Shown here: one piece after another, positions 18,637-27,553 of the stretch | How positions within the stretch are numbered: position 1 is the first letter of the stretch | How the letters are laid out: the number at the start of each line of letters is the position of its first letter | Assembly (NCBI GenBank): GCA_963809245.1 | Contig: CAWEIU010000009.1 | Span: 620,001-684,000 of the forward strand | From: Roseiarcus sp963809245 | Lineage (GTDB): Bacteria; Pseudomonadota; Alphaproteobacteria; Rhizobiales; Beijerinckiaceae | Direction: 5' to 3' | Length of the DNA stretch: 64,000 nt | Notes under the pieces: model-generated | Told to the model about the DNA's origin: nothing | What the model saw: only the letters and a program-made list of their open reading frames with translations | Database searches by the model: none | Program-made: the position numbers and the translations under genes

Positions 18637-21333
18637 TCAGTCTCCCTGTGCGAAGGCCAGCGGGCGAGCGGGGCGTGCGGCGGCGCAGCCCGCGAGAAGC
18701 TGCCGGATCTCTGCGCGGCACGAGCCGCAATTCGTGCCGGCGCGGGTCGCCCCGCCGACTGCGTCGACGCTCGCAGCGCCTTTGGCGATCGACGCTTCGA
18801 TCGCGTCGCGGCGCACGCCGAAGCAGGCGCAGACCAGCGGGCTCGCCGCCGCGGCGTTTGCGCCAGGACCGGCGAGAATGAAGCGGCGCGCCGCGGGTTC
18901 GATCCGCTCGCGGCCGATGAGAGCGATCGCCCAGTCGAGCGCGGCGCGGTCGAGCGACGGGCCGACGTGGAGAAACGCCTCAAGCCGGTCGCCGGCGAAC
19001 GAGACGTATTGCGCGAGGCCCGCGTGCTCATCCCGTCGCATCGCCGGTGTCGCCTCGAGCCGCAGCCAGTTGGACAGAAACGCCTGCAACGCCTCGGGAG
19101 CCTCGCCGGCGGCGAAGGTGATGGCTTCGCCGCCGGGAACGCTGAAGCGCGCATGCGACAGCCAATCGGGCAGGCGAACGCGCCGCCGTGAAACCAAGAA
19201 GCCTTCGCTCGCGAAAGGGCTCGCTGTGATCGACGCCGGCGTCGCCTTCAGATCGGGCTGGCCGGACACCGGATCGACGACGCCGTGCGCCAGCGCGCCG
19301 ACGCGGGCGCGCCCGGCCGTCGCGTCGGTCCAGTGCATCGGCGCGAACAAGGCGCCGGGCCGCTGGCTCTGGGTGACGACGACGCGCAGTTGCGCCCGTC
19401 CGTGCGGCGTCGAAACGAGCGCCAGGTCGCCATCCCTAAGCCCCAGGCGCGCGGCGTCGTCAGGATGCGCCTCGACGAAAGGCGCCTCGCGGTGGCGCGC
19501 CAGACGCGGGCTGAGGCCGGTGCGCGTCATCGTATGCCAGTGATCGCGTACGCGCCCGGTGTTCAGCAGCAGGGGAAAGGCGACGGACGGTTCGGCGGCG
19601 AGGCGAGGCGCTTCGATCGCAACGAAGCGCGCTCGCCCGTCGCGACGGGAAAAGGCGCCGTCCGCGAAGAGACGCGCGCGGCCGGTGGCGGCTCCACGCG
19701 GCAGCGGCCATTGCGCCGGCTCCAGCGCGTCATAGGCCGCATCAGAGAGATCGGCGAGCGCGCCAATGTCGAAAACCCGCGCGCCGTCGTTCTCGAAGGC
19801 CGACAGCGCCGCGTGCTCGCGGAAGATGTCGGCCGGTTTCCGATAGGAGAAGGCCTCGCCGTGGCCGAGGCGCCGCGCCACCTCGACGATCTGCCGCCAG
19901 TCCGCAAGCGCCTCGCCCGGCGGCGCGCGGAACGGCCGCTGGCGCGAGATGCGGCGTTCGGAATTGGTCACCGTGCCGTCCTTCTCGCCCCAGGCGGCCG
20001 ACGGCAGCACGACTGTCGCCGCGTCCAGAAGGCCGTCAACATGCGCGCTGACTTCGGAGACCGCGAGAAAATCGAGCTTGCGCAACCCGGCGCGCACCGC
20101 GTCGGCGCGCGGCAGGCTGACCGCCGGGTTGGTGCACATCACCCACAGCGCTTTGATCTCGCCGCGCCCGACGGCCTCGAAGAGATCGACCGCCTTGCGC
20201 CCTCCGCGCGTCGCCATGGTGGGCGCGCGCCAGAAGCGGCGGACGCGATCGACGTCCTCCGGCGCGAAGTCCATATGCGCCGCGAGCTGATTGGCGAGGC
20301 CGCCGACCTCGCGGCCGCCCATCGCATTGGGCTGCCCGGTCAGCGAGAACGGCCCTACGCCCGGCTTGCCGATGCGGCCGGTCGCGAGATGGACGTTGAG
20401 GATGGCGTTGACCTTGTCGGTCCCTTGCCCCGATTGATTGACGCCCTGGCTGAAGCAGGTGACGACGCGCTCCGTACCGATCCAGAGCGCGACGAAAGCC
20501 GCAAGATCACGCTCGGCGAGGCCGCAGCGGGCGGCGGCAGTCGCGCGGTCGGGCGCGATCTCGCGCGCCCTCGCCAGCGCGGGATTGAAATCCCTCGTAT
20601 GTGCGTCGATGAAGGATTGGTCGAGCGCCTCGCTCTCGGCAATCTCGAGCAGCAGCTGCGCGAAGAGAACCGAGTCCATCCCCGGCGCGACGGCGAGATG
20701 AAGGTCGGCCGCCTCCGCCGTCGCGGTGCGCCGCGGGTCGATGACGACGATGCGCGTCCCCCGCCGCGCCTTGGCGCGCTCCATGCGCTGAAACAGCACC
20801 GGATGGCACCACGCGGCGTTGGAGCCGACGAGCACGACGAGGTCGGCCTGGTCGAGGTCCTCGTAGCAGCCCGGCACGACGTCGGCGCCGAAGGCGCGCC
20901 GGTGACCGGCGACGGTCGAGGCCATGCAAAGCCGCGAATTGGTGTCGACGTTGGCCGAGCCGAGAAAGCCCTTCATCAGCTTGTTGGCGACGTAATAATC
21001 CTCCGTCAGCAATTGCCCAGAGAGATAGACGCCGATCGAGTCCGGCCCATGCTCGCGTAAGGCCTTGGCGAAGCCGGCGGCGATCGCGTCGAAGGCGCGC
21101 GGCCAGGTCGTGCGCACGCCGTGGATCGTCGGGTGGAGCAGGCGCGCGCCGTCGTCGAGCGTTTCGCCGAGCGCCGCCCCCTTGACGCAGAGCCGGCCTG
21201 CGTTGGCGGGATGCGACGGATCGCCGGCGATCGCCGCGCCGCCCGCTCCGTCCGGCGTCGCGACGACGCCGCAGCCGACACCGCAATAGGCGCAGGTCGT
21301 GCGGACGCTTGGCCCCTGCGTATGCGCGTTCAT
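18637..21333 (-). CDS. nasA: Assimilatory nitrate reductase catalytic subunit
   Basis: 898-aa molybdopterin-bis(MGD) enzyme reducing nitrate to nitrite in the cytoplasm. The N-terminal [4Fe-4S] cysteines are in TTCAYCGVGCGV (C14, C17, C21) plus LCVKG. Molybdopterin signatures include GVNQSGQGTDKVNAILN and GPFSLTGQPNAMGGREVGGL. A C-terminal BFD-like [2Fe-2S] domain starts at about 835 (CACFGV and TNCGSCRAE), as in NasA proteins that take electrons from a flavoprotein. The start at 21333 is set by the ATGA overlap with the upstream reductase gene. Last gene of the nas operon; the fused ModBC transporter at 38.6 kb could supply its metal. Confidence 0.95.
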   Translation of the reverse strand: MNAHTQGPSVRTTCAYCGVGCGVVATPDGAGGAAIAGDPSHPANAGRLCVKGAALGETLDDGARLLHPTIHGVRTTWPRAFDAIAAGFAKALREHGPDSIGVYLSGQLLTEDYYVANKLMKGFLGSANVDTNSRLCMASTVAGHRRAFGADVVPGCYEDLDQADLVVLVGSNAAWCHPVLFQRMERAKARRGTRIVVIDPRRTATAEAADLHLAVAPGMDSVLFAQLLLEIAESEALDQSFIDAHTRDFNPALARAREIAPDRATAAARCGLAERDLAAFVALWIGTERVVTCFSQGVNQSGQGTDKVNAILNVHLATGRIGKPGVGPFSLTGQPNAMGGREVGGLANQLAAHMDFAPEDVDRVRRFWRAPTMATRGGRKAVDLFEAVGRGEIKALWVMCTNPAVSLPRADAVRAGLRKLDFLAVSEVSAHVDGLLDAATVVLPSAAWGEKDGTVTNSERRISRQRPFRAPPGEALADWRQIVEVARRLGHGEAFSYRKPADIFREHAALSAFENDGARVFDIGALADLSDAAYDALEPAQWPLPRGAATGRARLFADGAFSRRDGRARFVAIEAPRLAAEPSVAFPLLLNTGRVRDHWHTMTRTGLSPRLARHREAPFVEAHPDDAARLGLRDGDLALVSTPHGRAQLRVVVTQSQRPGALFAPMHWTDATAGRARVGALAHGVVDPVSGQPDLKATPASITASPFASEGFLVSRRRVRLPDWLSHARFSVPGGEAITFAAGEAPEALQAFLSNWLRLEATPAMRRDEHAGLAQYVSFAGDRLEAFLHVGPSLDRAALDWAIALIGRERIEPAARRFILAGPGANAAAASPLVCACFGVRRDAIEASIAKGAASVDAVGGATRAGTNCGSCRAEIRQLLAGCAAARPARPLAFAQGD

Positions 21334-22949
21334 CAGTAGACGTCCGCTTGATAGCGGCCCGCTTTCTTGAGCGCCGCCACGAAGCCGATCGCCTCCTCCG
21401 CGCCGCGCGCGCCGCATTGGGCGACGATGTCGACCAGCGCGCGCTCGACGTCCTTCGCCATCGTCTTGGCGTCGCCGCAAACGTAGAGATGCGCGCCTTC
21501 GGCGATCCAGCGCCAGAGCTCCGGACCGACCTCCCGCATGCGGTCCTGGACATAGAACTTCTCCGCGCCGTCGCGCGACCAGGCGAGCGAGAGGCGGCTC
21601 AGCGCGCCCGCCTTGCGCATCGCCTCGAATTCATCTTCGTAGAAGAAGTCGTGCTGTCGGCGCTGGTGACCGAAGAACAGCCAGTTCGCGCCGCGCGCGC
21701 CGATCGCCTGCCGCTCCTGCAGGAAGGCGCGGAACGGCGCGACGCCGGTGCCCGGGCCGATCATGATCACCGGCGCGTCGGGATTGTCCGGCAGGCGGAA
21801 ACCGTGCGCCTTCTGCACATAGACCTTCAACGTTTCGCCCGCCTCGATGCGCTCGCCGAGGAACGTCGAGGCGACGCCGAGCCTTTCGCGCGGGCCGACG
21901 CGATAGCGCACTGTATCGACGGTGAGCGAAATACGACCGGGATTGGCTTTTGGCGAAGAGGAGATCGAATAGAGGCGCGGCTGCAGCGGATCGAGAGCTT
22001 CGAGGAACGCTTCGGCGTCGGGCCGCGCGTCGAACTTACGCAAGGCGGCGAGCACGTCGAGCGTGGCAGCGTCGCCGTCGGGATCCTCGCCATTGGCGAG
22101 CGCGCGCGCCTTGGCGCGTTTCTCACCGCCGAGCACGTAGGAGAGGAGTTGGAACAGATCGTCCGGCGGCGCGCCAAGGCGAAGCGTCCTCGATCAGCGC
22201 GTCGCGCAAGGTCTTGCCGTTGATCCGCCGTCGCGGATCGCGCGCCGATCGTCGCGATCACCTGGTCGGCGAGCGCTGGATGATTGCGGGGAACAATTCC
22301 GAAGCTGTCGCCGACGACATAGTCGAGGCCGCTGCCTGAGAGATCGAACTCGACGTGCCATGTCGTCTTGGCGGAACCGGCGCCGTTGAGCCGCCGGCGC
22401 GACAGGAACGTCGCCTCGACCAGGATTGTCCCGCGAGCGCCCCCGTTCAGCCGTCGGCGCGGGCTCGGACGAGGCCTTGACGATCGCTGGCGCGGCGGGA
22501 GCCTTGTCGAGTTCGATCGCGAGCTGCTTGAGCATGCGCGCGGTCTCCTTGCCGCCGGGCGCGCAGAGCGTCAGCCGCTCCTCCTTCTTCTGCGCGATCG
22601 CATTGGCGTAGTCGGCGCAATTGTAGCCGCACTGTCCACAATCCTGCTGCGCCATCGCCGCCATCAGGCGGGGCGCGAGCGGTCGACGATCGGAGAGCTG
22701 CATGCGCTCGTCGATCGGCATCGAGGGATCGTGCCAGGGCGCGGCGGCGTTGTCGGCGAGAGCGAGCGCCGGCTCGGCGCCCGCCGGCGCCTGCGCGAGG
22801 ATCGCGTTCTGCGCCTCGCTCAGGGGCGCCGGCGCGCCTTCCGCCGATAGCACCGCGGCGAAGAAGCCGTTGAGCCATGCCTGCTGCTCCGGCGAGAAGG
22901 GCGCGCTTGGCGGGATCAGCAGGCGCGGCGGGGGAATCTGGATGCTCAC
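21333..22949 (-). CDS. CysJ-like FAD/NADPH reductase with N-terminal Fe-S domain; three frameshifts
   Basis: About 537 aa after removing three bases. The N-terminal part has a PF04060-like Fe-S motif (CGQCGYNCADYANAI then LCAPGGKE). The rest is the FAD- and NADPH-binding half of CysJ-type reductases: PRLYSISSSPKANPG, IGPGTGVAPFRAFLQER, FFGHQ and LYVCGDAKTMAKDVE. There is no FMN flavodoxin domain. Likely electron donor for NasA and/or NirA. GTG at 22949 overlaps the nirA stop (GTGA). The frame breaks three times, near 22412 (between SRDNP and EATFLS), near 22240 (before RINGKTLRDALIEDAS) and near 22185 (before GAPPDDLFQLLSYVLGG). Each is +1, and the total length is again a multiple of three. 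Confidence 0.82.
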
Positions 22950-24700
22950 ATCGCCTCCGCGAATTGCTTGAGGTCGCTCGGCGCATGGCGCGCGGCGAAA
23001 TGCTGGAAGCTTTCCGCTGCGTTCTCGCGGCGCTCGAGATAGGCGCGCAACAGGCTTTCGACCTTGCCGGCGCACTCTGTCGCCGGCACGTCGCGCCAGA
23101 TCTCGCGGCCGATGCCGGCGCGGTCGGCGAAGCCGCCGCCGACGACGATGGTGTAGCCTTCGATGGTGTCTTCGTCGTCGGCCGCGACTTTCTGCGCCAT
23201 CATGCCGATGTCGCCGATATAGTGCTGCGCGCAAGAATGATGGCAGCCGGTGAGATGGATGTTCACCGGCGCGTCCAGCGTCAGGCGCGCGTCGATATGA
23301 TCGGCGATTTCGGCCGCGTGCTCCTTGGTGTGCGCGGCGGCGAATTTGCAGCCCGTCGCGCCGGTGCAGGCGACGAGGCCCGCGCGAAGGGACGTCGCGC
23401 GCCAGTCGAGGCCGAGCGTCTCGATCGCCGCTTTCGCCGCGTCGAGGCGATCGTCGGCTACACCAGAGAGAAGCAGATTTTGCCAGACCGTCAGCCGCAC
23501 CTCGCCGTCGCCGAATTCGCGCGCGATGGCGGCGAGCCCGCGCATCTGTTCGGCGGTCAGCCTGCCCACAGGCAGCGCGACGCCGATCCAGTTCAAGCCG
23601 GGCTGGGCCTGCGGGTGGACGCCGATGTGAGCCCTCCGGTCGACCGGCGGCCGCGGCGCGATCGCGTCTGCCGCGACGCGCGTCAGCGGGCGGCCGAGCT
23701 TGGCCTCCACCGCCGCGAGATATTTCTCGACCCCCCAGTCATCGAGCACATATTTCAATCGCGCCTTGGTGCGGTCGGTGCGGTCGCCGTTGTCGGTGAA
23801 GACGCGCACGATGGCGTCGGCGATCGGCGTGCAGTCCTCGGCGCCGCAGATGACGCCGGTTTCGCGCGCAAGGTCGCGGTGGCCCGTTATGCCGCCGATG
23901 ACGACGCGAAACCAGACGCCTGGTTCGACGCCGTGACCTTGCCCAATGCGCACCGCCTGGAAGCCGATGTCGTTGGTCTCTTCCAAGGTCGCGATGCGAC
24001 CGCCCCCGTCGAAAGCGACGTTGAACTTGCGCGGTAGGCCGTTCAGCGAGCGATCGTTGAGCACGTGATAATGCCACTCGCGGGCGAGTGGCCGCGTATC
24101 GCAGAGCTCCTGCGGATCGATCCCCGCGGTCGCCGAGCCGGTGACGTTGCGGATGTTGTCGGCGCCCGAGCCCCGCGACGAGAGGCCGAGGTCCTGCACC
24201 GCCTCGACGATCGCAGTCGCATTCGCGGGCGCAATTTCGCGGATCTGAAGGTTGCCGCGCGTCGTCACATGCGCGTAGCCGCCGCCGAAGCGCGCCGCAA
24301 GGTCGGCGAGGCCCGCGAATTGCGAGTGCGAGAGGACGCCATTGGGGATCCTCAGGCGCAGCATGTAACTCGCCTGCGCCGGCGCGACATGGAAGAGGCC
24401 GTAGTAGCGCCAGCGGAAGTTGTCGTCGGGCTTCGGGAAGGCGCCGGTCCGCGCCTGCGCCTTGAGGCGCGCATAGGCGTCGAAGGGATGCTCGGCGCGC
24501 TTCCACTTCTCTTGATCCACAAGCTTCTTGCCGGCGGCGAGCGTCGCGTCCTGCGCGGCGAGATGCGGCGCGTCAGGGCCTGTCGGCTTCGCCGTCGCGA
24601 CGGCAGGCTCGGGCGACTTCGCGCCACGCACCGCCTCCATGCCCGAGACGAAACCCTCGAGATAGCGCTTCTGATCGGAGCTGAAGTCGCCGCTCATCAT
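22946..24700 (-). CDS. nirA: NirA-type siroheme nitrite reductase
   Basis: 584-aa siroheme/[4Fe-4S] reductase of the NirA/CysI family, reducing nitrite to ammonium. The four cluster-binding cysteines appear as VACTGATGCKFAA (near 443-449) and LTGCHHSCAQHYIGDIG (near 485-489). Ferredoxin-like repeats include VTTRGNLQIREI and GSGADNIRNVTGS. A non-catalytic N-terminal extension (about 70 residues) precedes the core. The start at 24700 gives an ATGA overlap with the FAD reductase, and the stop overlaps the next GTG. Nitrite rather than sulfite as substrate is inferred from its position between narK and nasA. Confidence 0.9.
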   Translation of the reverse strand: MMSGDFSSDQKRYLEGFVSGMEAVRGAKSPEPAVATAKPTGPDAPHLAAQDATLAAGKKLVDQEKWKRAEHPFDAYARLKAQARTGAFPKPDDNFRWRYYGLFHVAPAQASYMLRLRIPNGVLSHSQFAGLADLAARFGGGYAHVTTRGNLQIREIAPANATAIVEAVQDLGLSSRGSGADNIRNVTGSATAGIDPQELCDTRPLAREWHYHVLNDRSLNGLPRKFNVAFDGGGRIATLEETNDIGFQAVRIGQGHGVEPGVWFRVVIGGITGHRDLARETGVICGAEDCTPIADAIVRVFTDNGDRTDRTKARLKYVLDDWGVEKYLAAVEAKLGRPLTRVAADAIAPRPPVDRRAHIGVHPQAQPGLNWIGVALPVGRLTAEQMRGLAAIAREFGDGEVRLTVWQNLLLSGVADDRLDAAKAAIETLGLDWRATSLRAGLVACTGATGCKFAAAHTKEHAAEIADHIDARLTLDAPVNIHLTGCHHSCAQHYIGDIGMMAQKVAADDEDTIEGYTIVVGGGFADRAGIGREIWRDVPATECAGKVESLLRAYLERRENAAESFQHFAARHAPSDLKQFAEAM

Positions 24701-25957
24701 GCAGCCTTCCGGTTGGAGGGTTCGTCGCCGAGACCGCACAAGGCGCGGCCGAATATGAGGCGGTCGCGGAACGGCGCGACATTGGCGCTCGCCCGGATGA
24801 GATCGCGGTACCAGAGCGCGTCGTCGGCTTCCCCGACGAGGACCGCGCCGATCAGGCGATCGCCACGCAACACAAGCGTCTTGCAGACGCCAAGCGCACG
24901 ATCCTCGAGCGTCATGGTCCGAGCGCCGGGCGCGTCGACGCTTTCGCCGGCGGAAAAGACGGGGACGCCGGAGACCTTGAGATTGGTCGTCAGCGCGGCG
25001 CCTTCGTAATGCGCGCTCGCGTCGCCGGCGAGCCGGCGCGCCAGCACGCGCGCCTGATCGTAAGTGGGTTCGACGAGGCCACGGACGACGCCGCGATGCT
25101 CGACGCATTCGCCGATCGCGTGCGCGAAGAGAACGCTCGCCGTCATCGCGTCGTCGACCTTGACGCCCAACCCGACCTCGAGGCCAGCGCTCCTGGCGAG
25201 CGCCGTGTTGGGCCGCACGCCTACGGCGAGGACGACGAGATCGGCGGCGAGCCGCCCGCCGTCGGCGAACACGAGCGCCTTCGCGCCCGCGGCGTCCTCG
25301 ACGCGCAACGTCTCGGCTTTGAGCCTCACGGCGACGCCCTTGCGCTCGATCGCCCGCTTGAGGAAGGAGGCGGAGCGCGCGTCGAGCTGGCGCTCCATCA
25401 GCCGGTCCATGACATGGACGAGCGTCGTGGCGGCGCCGCGCTTGGCGAGCGCGCAGGCCGCTTCGATGCCGAGAAGGCCGCCGCCGATGACGACGACGCG
25501 CCGCTTCTGGCGCGCCGCCGTCTCCAGCGCCGGCAGGTCGGCGAGATCGCGAAAGGTCATGACGCCGGCGCCGTCCATGCCGGGAACGGGCGGGCGCATG
25601 GCGGTCGATCCGGTCGCCAAGACGAACTCGATCGAAGCCGATCTCGCTCCCGTCGCACAAGCGCGCGGCGCGCCCTGCGAGATCGAGCGCCTCGATGCGG
25701 CGTCCAGGGATAAGGCGGAAACCGTGCGCGCGATACCAGACTTCGTCGCGCAGGGCGATGTCGGCTTCGCCGACTTCGCCGGCCAGCAGCGCCGAGAGAA
25801 GCACGCGATTGTATCCGGCCCGCGGTTCGGCGCCGACGATGGTGACGGCGAAGCGGCCTGGCGCGCGCGCCGCGAGCTCCTCACAGAGCTTCACGCTCGC
25901 CATGCCGCCGCCGACAATGAGAAGCCGTTCGGCGGCGTCGCTGCTGATCGTCGTCAC
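24697..25957 (-). CDS. NirB/rubredoxin-reductase-like FAD-dependent oxidoreductase, one frameshift
   Basis: About 419-aa pyridine-nucleotide-disulfide-type reductase resembling the N-terminal half of NirB. The FAD motif LLIVGGGMASVKLCEEL follows GTG at 25957; the NAD motif RRVVVIGGGLLGIEAACALA lies mid-protein. Reading is in register to IGFDRV, then resumes one base over at VLATGSTAMRPPVPG. The forward strand reads GAACTC at 25624-25629, and removing one base gives FDRVVLATGS. In the nas operon it probably passes NAD(P)H electrons to NirA, replacing the NirB FAD module. It is translationally coupled to a 17-codon ORF upstream (GTGA) and to nirA downstream (ATGA). Confidence 0.85.
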
Positions 25958-26007
25958 GCCGCGGCCTCTTCGCCATAGTGCTCGGCGATCGTCACTTCCG
26001 GAGTCAT
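25954..26007 (-). CDS. Candidate 17-aa leader ORF before the FAD reductase
   Basis: A 17-codon ORF (MTPEVTIAEHYGEEAAA) with a strong AAAGGAG ribosome site seven bases upstream, lying between narK and the FAD reductase. Its TGA overlaps the reductase's GTG, so it would couple translation of a gene that otherwise has no ribosome site of its own. It may be only a coupling device. A frameshifted N-terminus of the reductase seems less likely, because the shift needed is not the +1 type seen in the rest of the window. Confidence 0.45.
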   Translation of the reverse strand: MTPEVTIAEHYGEEAAA

Positions 26008-26040
26008 GTCGGGTCTCCTTTGTTGAAGCTCGGCGATGGG

Positions 26041-27255
26041 TCAGATGCGCGCCGCGGCGAGGCCTTGCGCGGCCCAATCGGAGCGCCACCGCCGCTTGAC
26101 GCGGGTCAGCGCGGCCAAAGCGACGAGGGCAAGCATCGCGAAGATGAGAAAGCCCGCCTGGTAGCTGCCGGTGAATTGCTTGGAGAGGCCAAGGCTCGAG
26201 GCGAGGTAGAATCCGCCGACGCCGCCGGCCATGCCGACGAGGCCGGTCATGACGCCCATCTCGGCGCGAAAGCGCTGCGGGACGAGCTGGAAGACGGCGC
26301 CGTTGCCCATGCCGAGCGCGAGCATCGCGACGAGCAGCGCAGCGAGGCCAAGCGGAAAGGAAGCGAAGCCGAAGCTGACGGCGACGAGGGCGACCGCAGC
26401 GACCGCGTAGAGCGCGGTCAGCACGCGCACGCCGCCGATGCGGTCGGCGATCGCGCCGCCGATCGGTCGCACCAGCGATCCCGCGAAGACGCAGGCCGCG
26501 GTGCAATAGCCGGCGCTCACCGCGTCGAGATGATACTGCGTGTTGAAATAGAGGCTCAGCGACGAGGCGAGGCCGGAAAAGCCGCCAAACGTCACCGCGT
26601 AATAGAACATGAAGAGCCACGCGTCGGGCTGCCGCAGCACGCCGACGTAGCCGGCCAGCGATTTCGCGGCGGGCGGATTAGGGCTGTCCTTGGCGCAGAT
26701 GAGGTAGACCGCGAGGGCGACGGCAAGCGGGACCGCGCAAAAGCCGATCACGTTGACCCAGCCGAAGGCGGCCGCCAGCGCCGGCGCGAAAAGAGCGGCG
26801 AGCACCGTGCCCGAATTGCCGGCGCCGGCGATGCCGAGCGCGACGCCTTGATATCGCGGCGGGTACCAGCGCGAGGCGAGCGGCAGCGCAACGGCGAACG
26901 AGGCGCCGGCGACGCCGAGCGCCAAGCCGAGCAGCAGAACGGCGGAATAGGCGTGGACCCCCAGGCTCCAGAACGCCAGCAGCGCCGCAATGACGACGAT
27001 CTGCCCGATGAGGCCGGCGCGCTTCGGCCCGAGGCGGTCGACCAGCAGACCGTTGACGACGCGCAGCAGCGCGCCCGCCAGCACGGGCAGCGCGACCATG
27101 AACCCCTTCTCGGCGGGATCGAGCTTCAGATCGGCGGCGATCTGGACCCCGAGAGGACCCAGGACGATCCACACCATGAAGCTCATGTCGAAATAGAGGA
27201 AAGCCGCCAGAAGCGTCGGCCAATGTCCCGACTTCAGGAAATCCCTGCTGTTCAT
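26041..27255 (-). CDS. narK: NarK/NasA-type MFS nitrate/nitrite transporter
   Basis: 404-aa major facilitator of the nitrate/nitrite porter family with about 12 hydrophobic spans. It carries the nitrate signature glycine-rich helices GIAGAGNSGTVLAALFAP (TM5) and GMAGGVGGFYLASSLG (TM11) and the arginine in VRPIGGAIADRIGG. First structural gene of the nas operon: it imports nitrate for NasA and may export nitrite. ATG at 27255 is chosen; the adjacent GTG at 27258 is an alternative. About 30 bases upstream is the leader terminator, so its expression depends on NasT antitermination. Confidence 0.93.
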   Translation of the reverse strand: MNSRDFLKSGHWPTLLAAFLYFDMSFMVWIVLGPLGVQIAADLKLDPAEKGFMVALPVLAGALLRVVNGLLVDRLGPKRAGLIGQIVVIAALLAFWSLGVHAYSAVLLLGLALGVAGASFAVALPLASRWYPPRYQGVALGIAGAGNSGTVLAALFAPALAAAFGWVNVIGFCAVPLAVALAVYLICAKDSPNPPAAKSLAGYVGVLRQPDAWLFMFYYAVTFGGFSGLASSLSLYFNTQYHLDAVSAGYCTAACVFAGSLVRPIGGAIADRIGGVRVLTALYAVAAVALVAVSFGFASFPLGLAALLVAMLALGMGNGAVFQLVPQRFRAEMGVMTGLVGMAGGVGGFYLASSLGLSKQFTGSYQAGFLIFAMLALVALAALTRVKRRWRSDWAAQGLAAARI

Positions 27256-27280
27256 CACGCTTTTCCGTGGCTGGGGGCCA

Positions 27281-27340
27281 AAACAAAAAGCCGCTCATGA
27301 ATTCCCGGCGCCGGGGCGCGGGAAATTCATGAGCGGCTTT
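27281..27340 (-). terminator. Leader attenuator terminator of the nas operon
   Basis: On the minus strand a long hairpin (arms at 27319-27340 and 27287-27307, AAAGCCGCTCATGAATT against its complement plus a GC-rich top) is followed directly by a U-rich run (CTTTTTGTTTT). It is a canonical intrinsic terminator placed between promoter and narK. Its 5' arm shares bases with the second ANTAR hairpin, so the two structures exclude each other. Confidence 0.88.
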
Positions 27341-27348
27341 GCTCGATG
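27328..27348 (-). promoter_or_regulatory. ANTAR target hairpin P2 (antiterminator)
   Basis: Minus-strand RNA hairpin: stem GAGC/GCTC extended by CAT/ATG across one bulged C, with hexaloop AAAGCC. The loop has A at position 1 and G at position 4, as in known NasR/NasT (ANTAR) targets. It overlaps the 5' arm of the terminator, so NasT binding would stabilise it and allow read-through into narK. Confidence 0.8.
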
Positions 27349-27372
27349 CCGTCCGTCGTTGGAGCGGCGCGC

Positions 27373-27390
27373 CCGGGCAGCGCTGCCCGG
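27373..27390 (-). promoter_or_regulatory. ANTAR target hairpin P1
   Basis: Perfect 6-bp stem (CCGGGC/GCCCGG) with hexaloop AGCGCT, again A1 and G4. It lies 24 nt upstream of P2, giving the two-hairpin arrangement recognised by ANTAR-domain antiterminators. Confidence 0.8.
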
Positions 27391-27411
27391 ATCTATGTCA
27401 AACAATCTGAA

Positions 27412-27426
27412 GCAAGGGCCGTGCCA
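27412..27426 (-). promoter_or_regulatory. Sigma-54 promoter of the nas operon
   Basis: Minus strand reads TGGCAC-GGCCC-TTGC followed by T, an exact match to the RpoN -24/-12 consensus with correct spacing. The predicted start falls near 27400, about ten bases before hairpin P1. It implies nitrogen control through NtrC in addition to nitrate control through NasST. A 13-base palindrome TGTGCGGCGCACA at 27506-27518 is a possible but unproven activator site. Confidence 0.8.
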
Positions 27427-27553
27427 GCTTCCGCAGCGGAAAAAGAGGTATGAACGACAAAGGTTAGCCAAAATCGGCGGAAAGGCGCCCGGCGCCGCAA
27501 TTTTGTGTGCGGCGCACAAGATTTCGGCACGGCGCCTATCAGCGTCGCGGGCT

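Noticed and set aside
19285..21060. 591-aa plus-strand open frame
   Set aside because: Antisense to nasA, Arg-rich and motif-free; the minus strand encodes a complete molybdoenzyme.
22946..26620. Single 1224-aa minus-strand open frame
   Set aside because: It joins the nirA frame, the N-terminal frame of the FAD reductase beyond its frameshift, and an antisense-like reading of narK; ATGA/GTGA overlaps and family matches show separate genes.
27506..27518. NtrC binding site at palindrome TGTGCGGCGCACA
   Set aside because: Arms do not match the TGCACC-N5-GGTGCA consensus well enough; kept only as a remark on the sigma-54 promoter.
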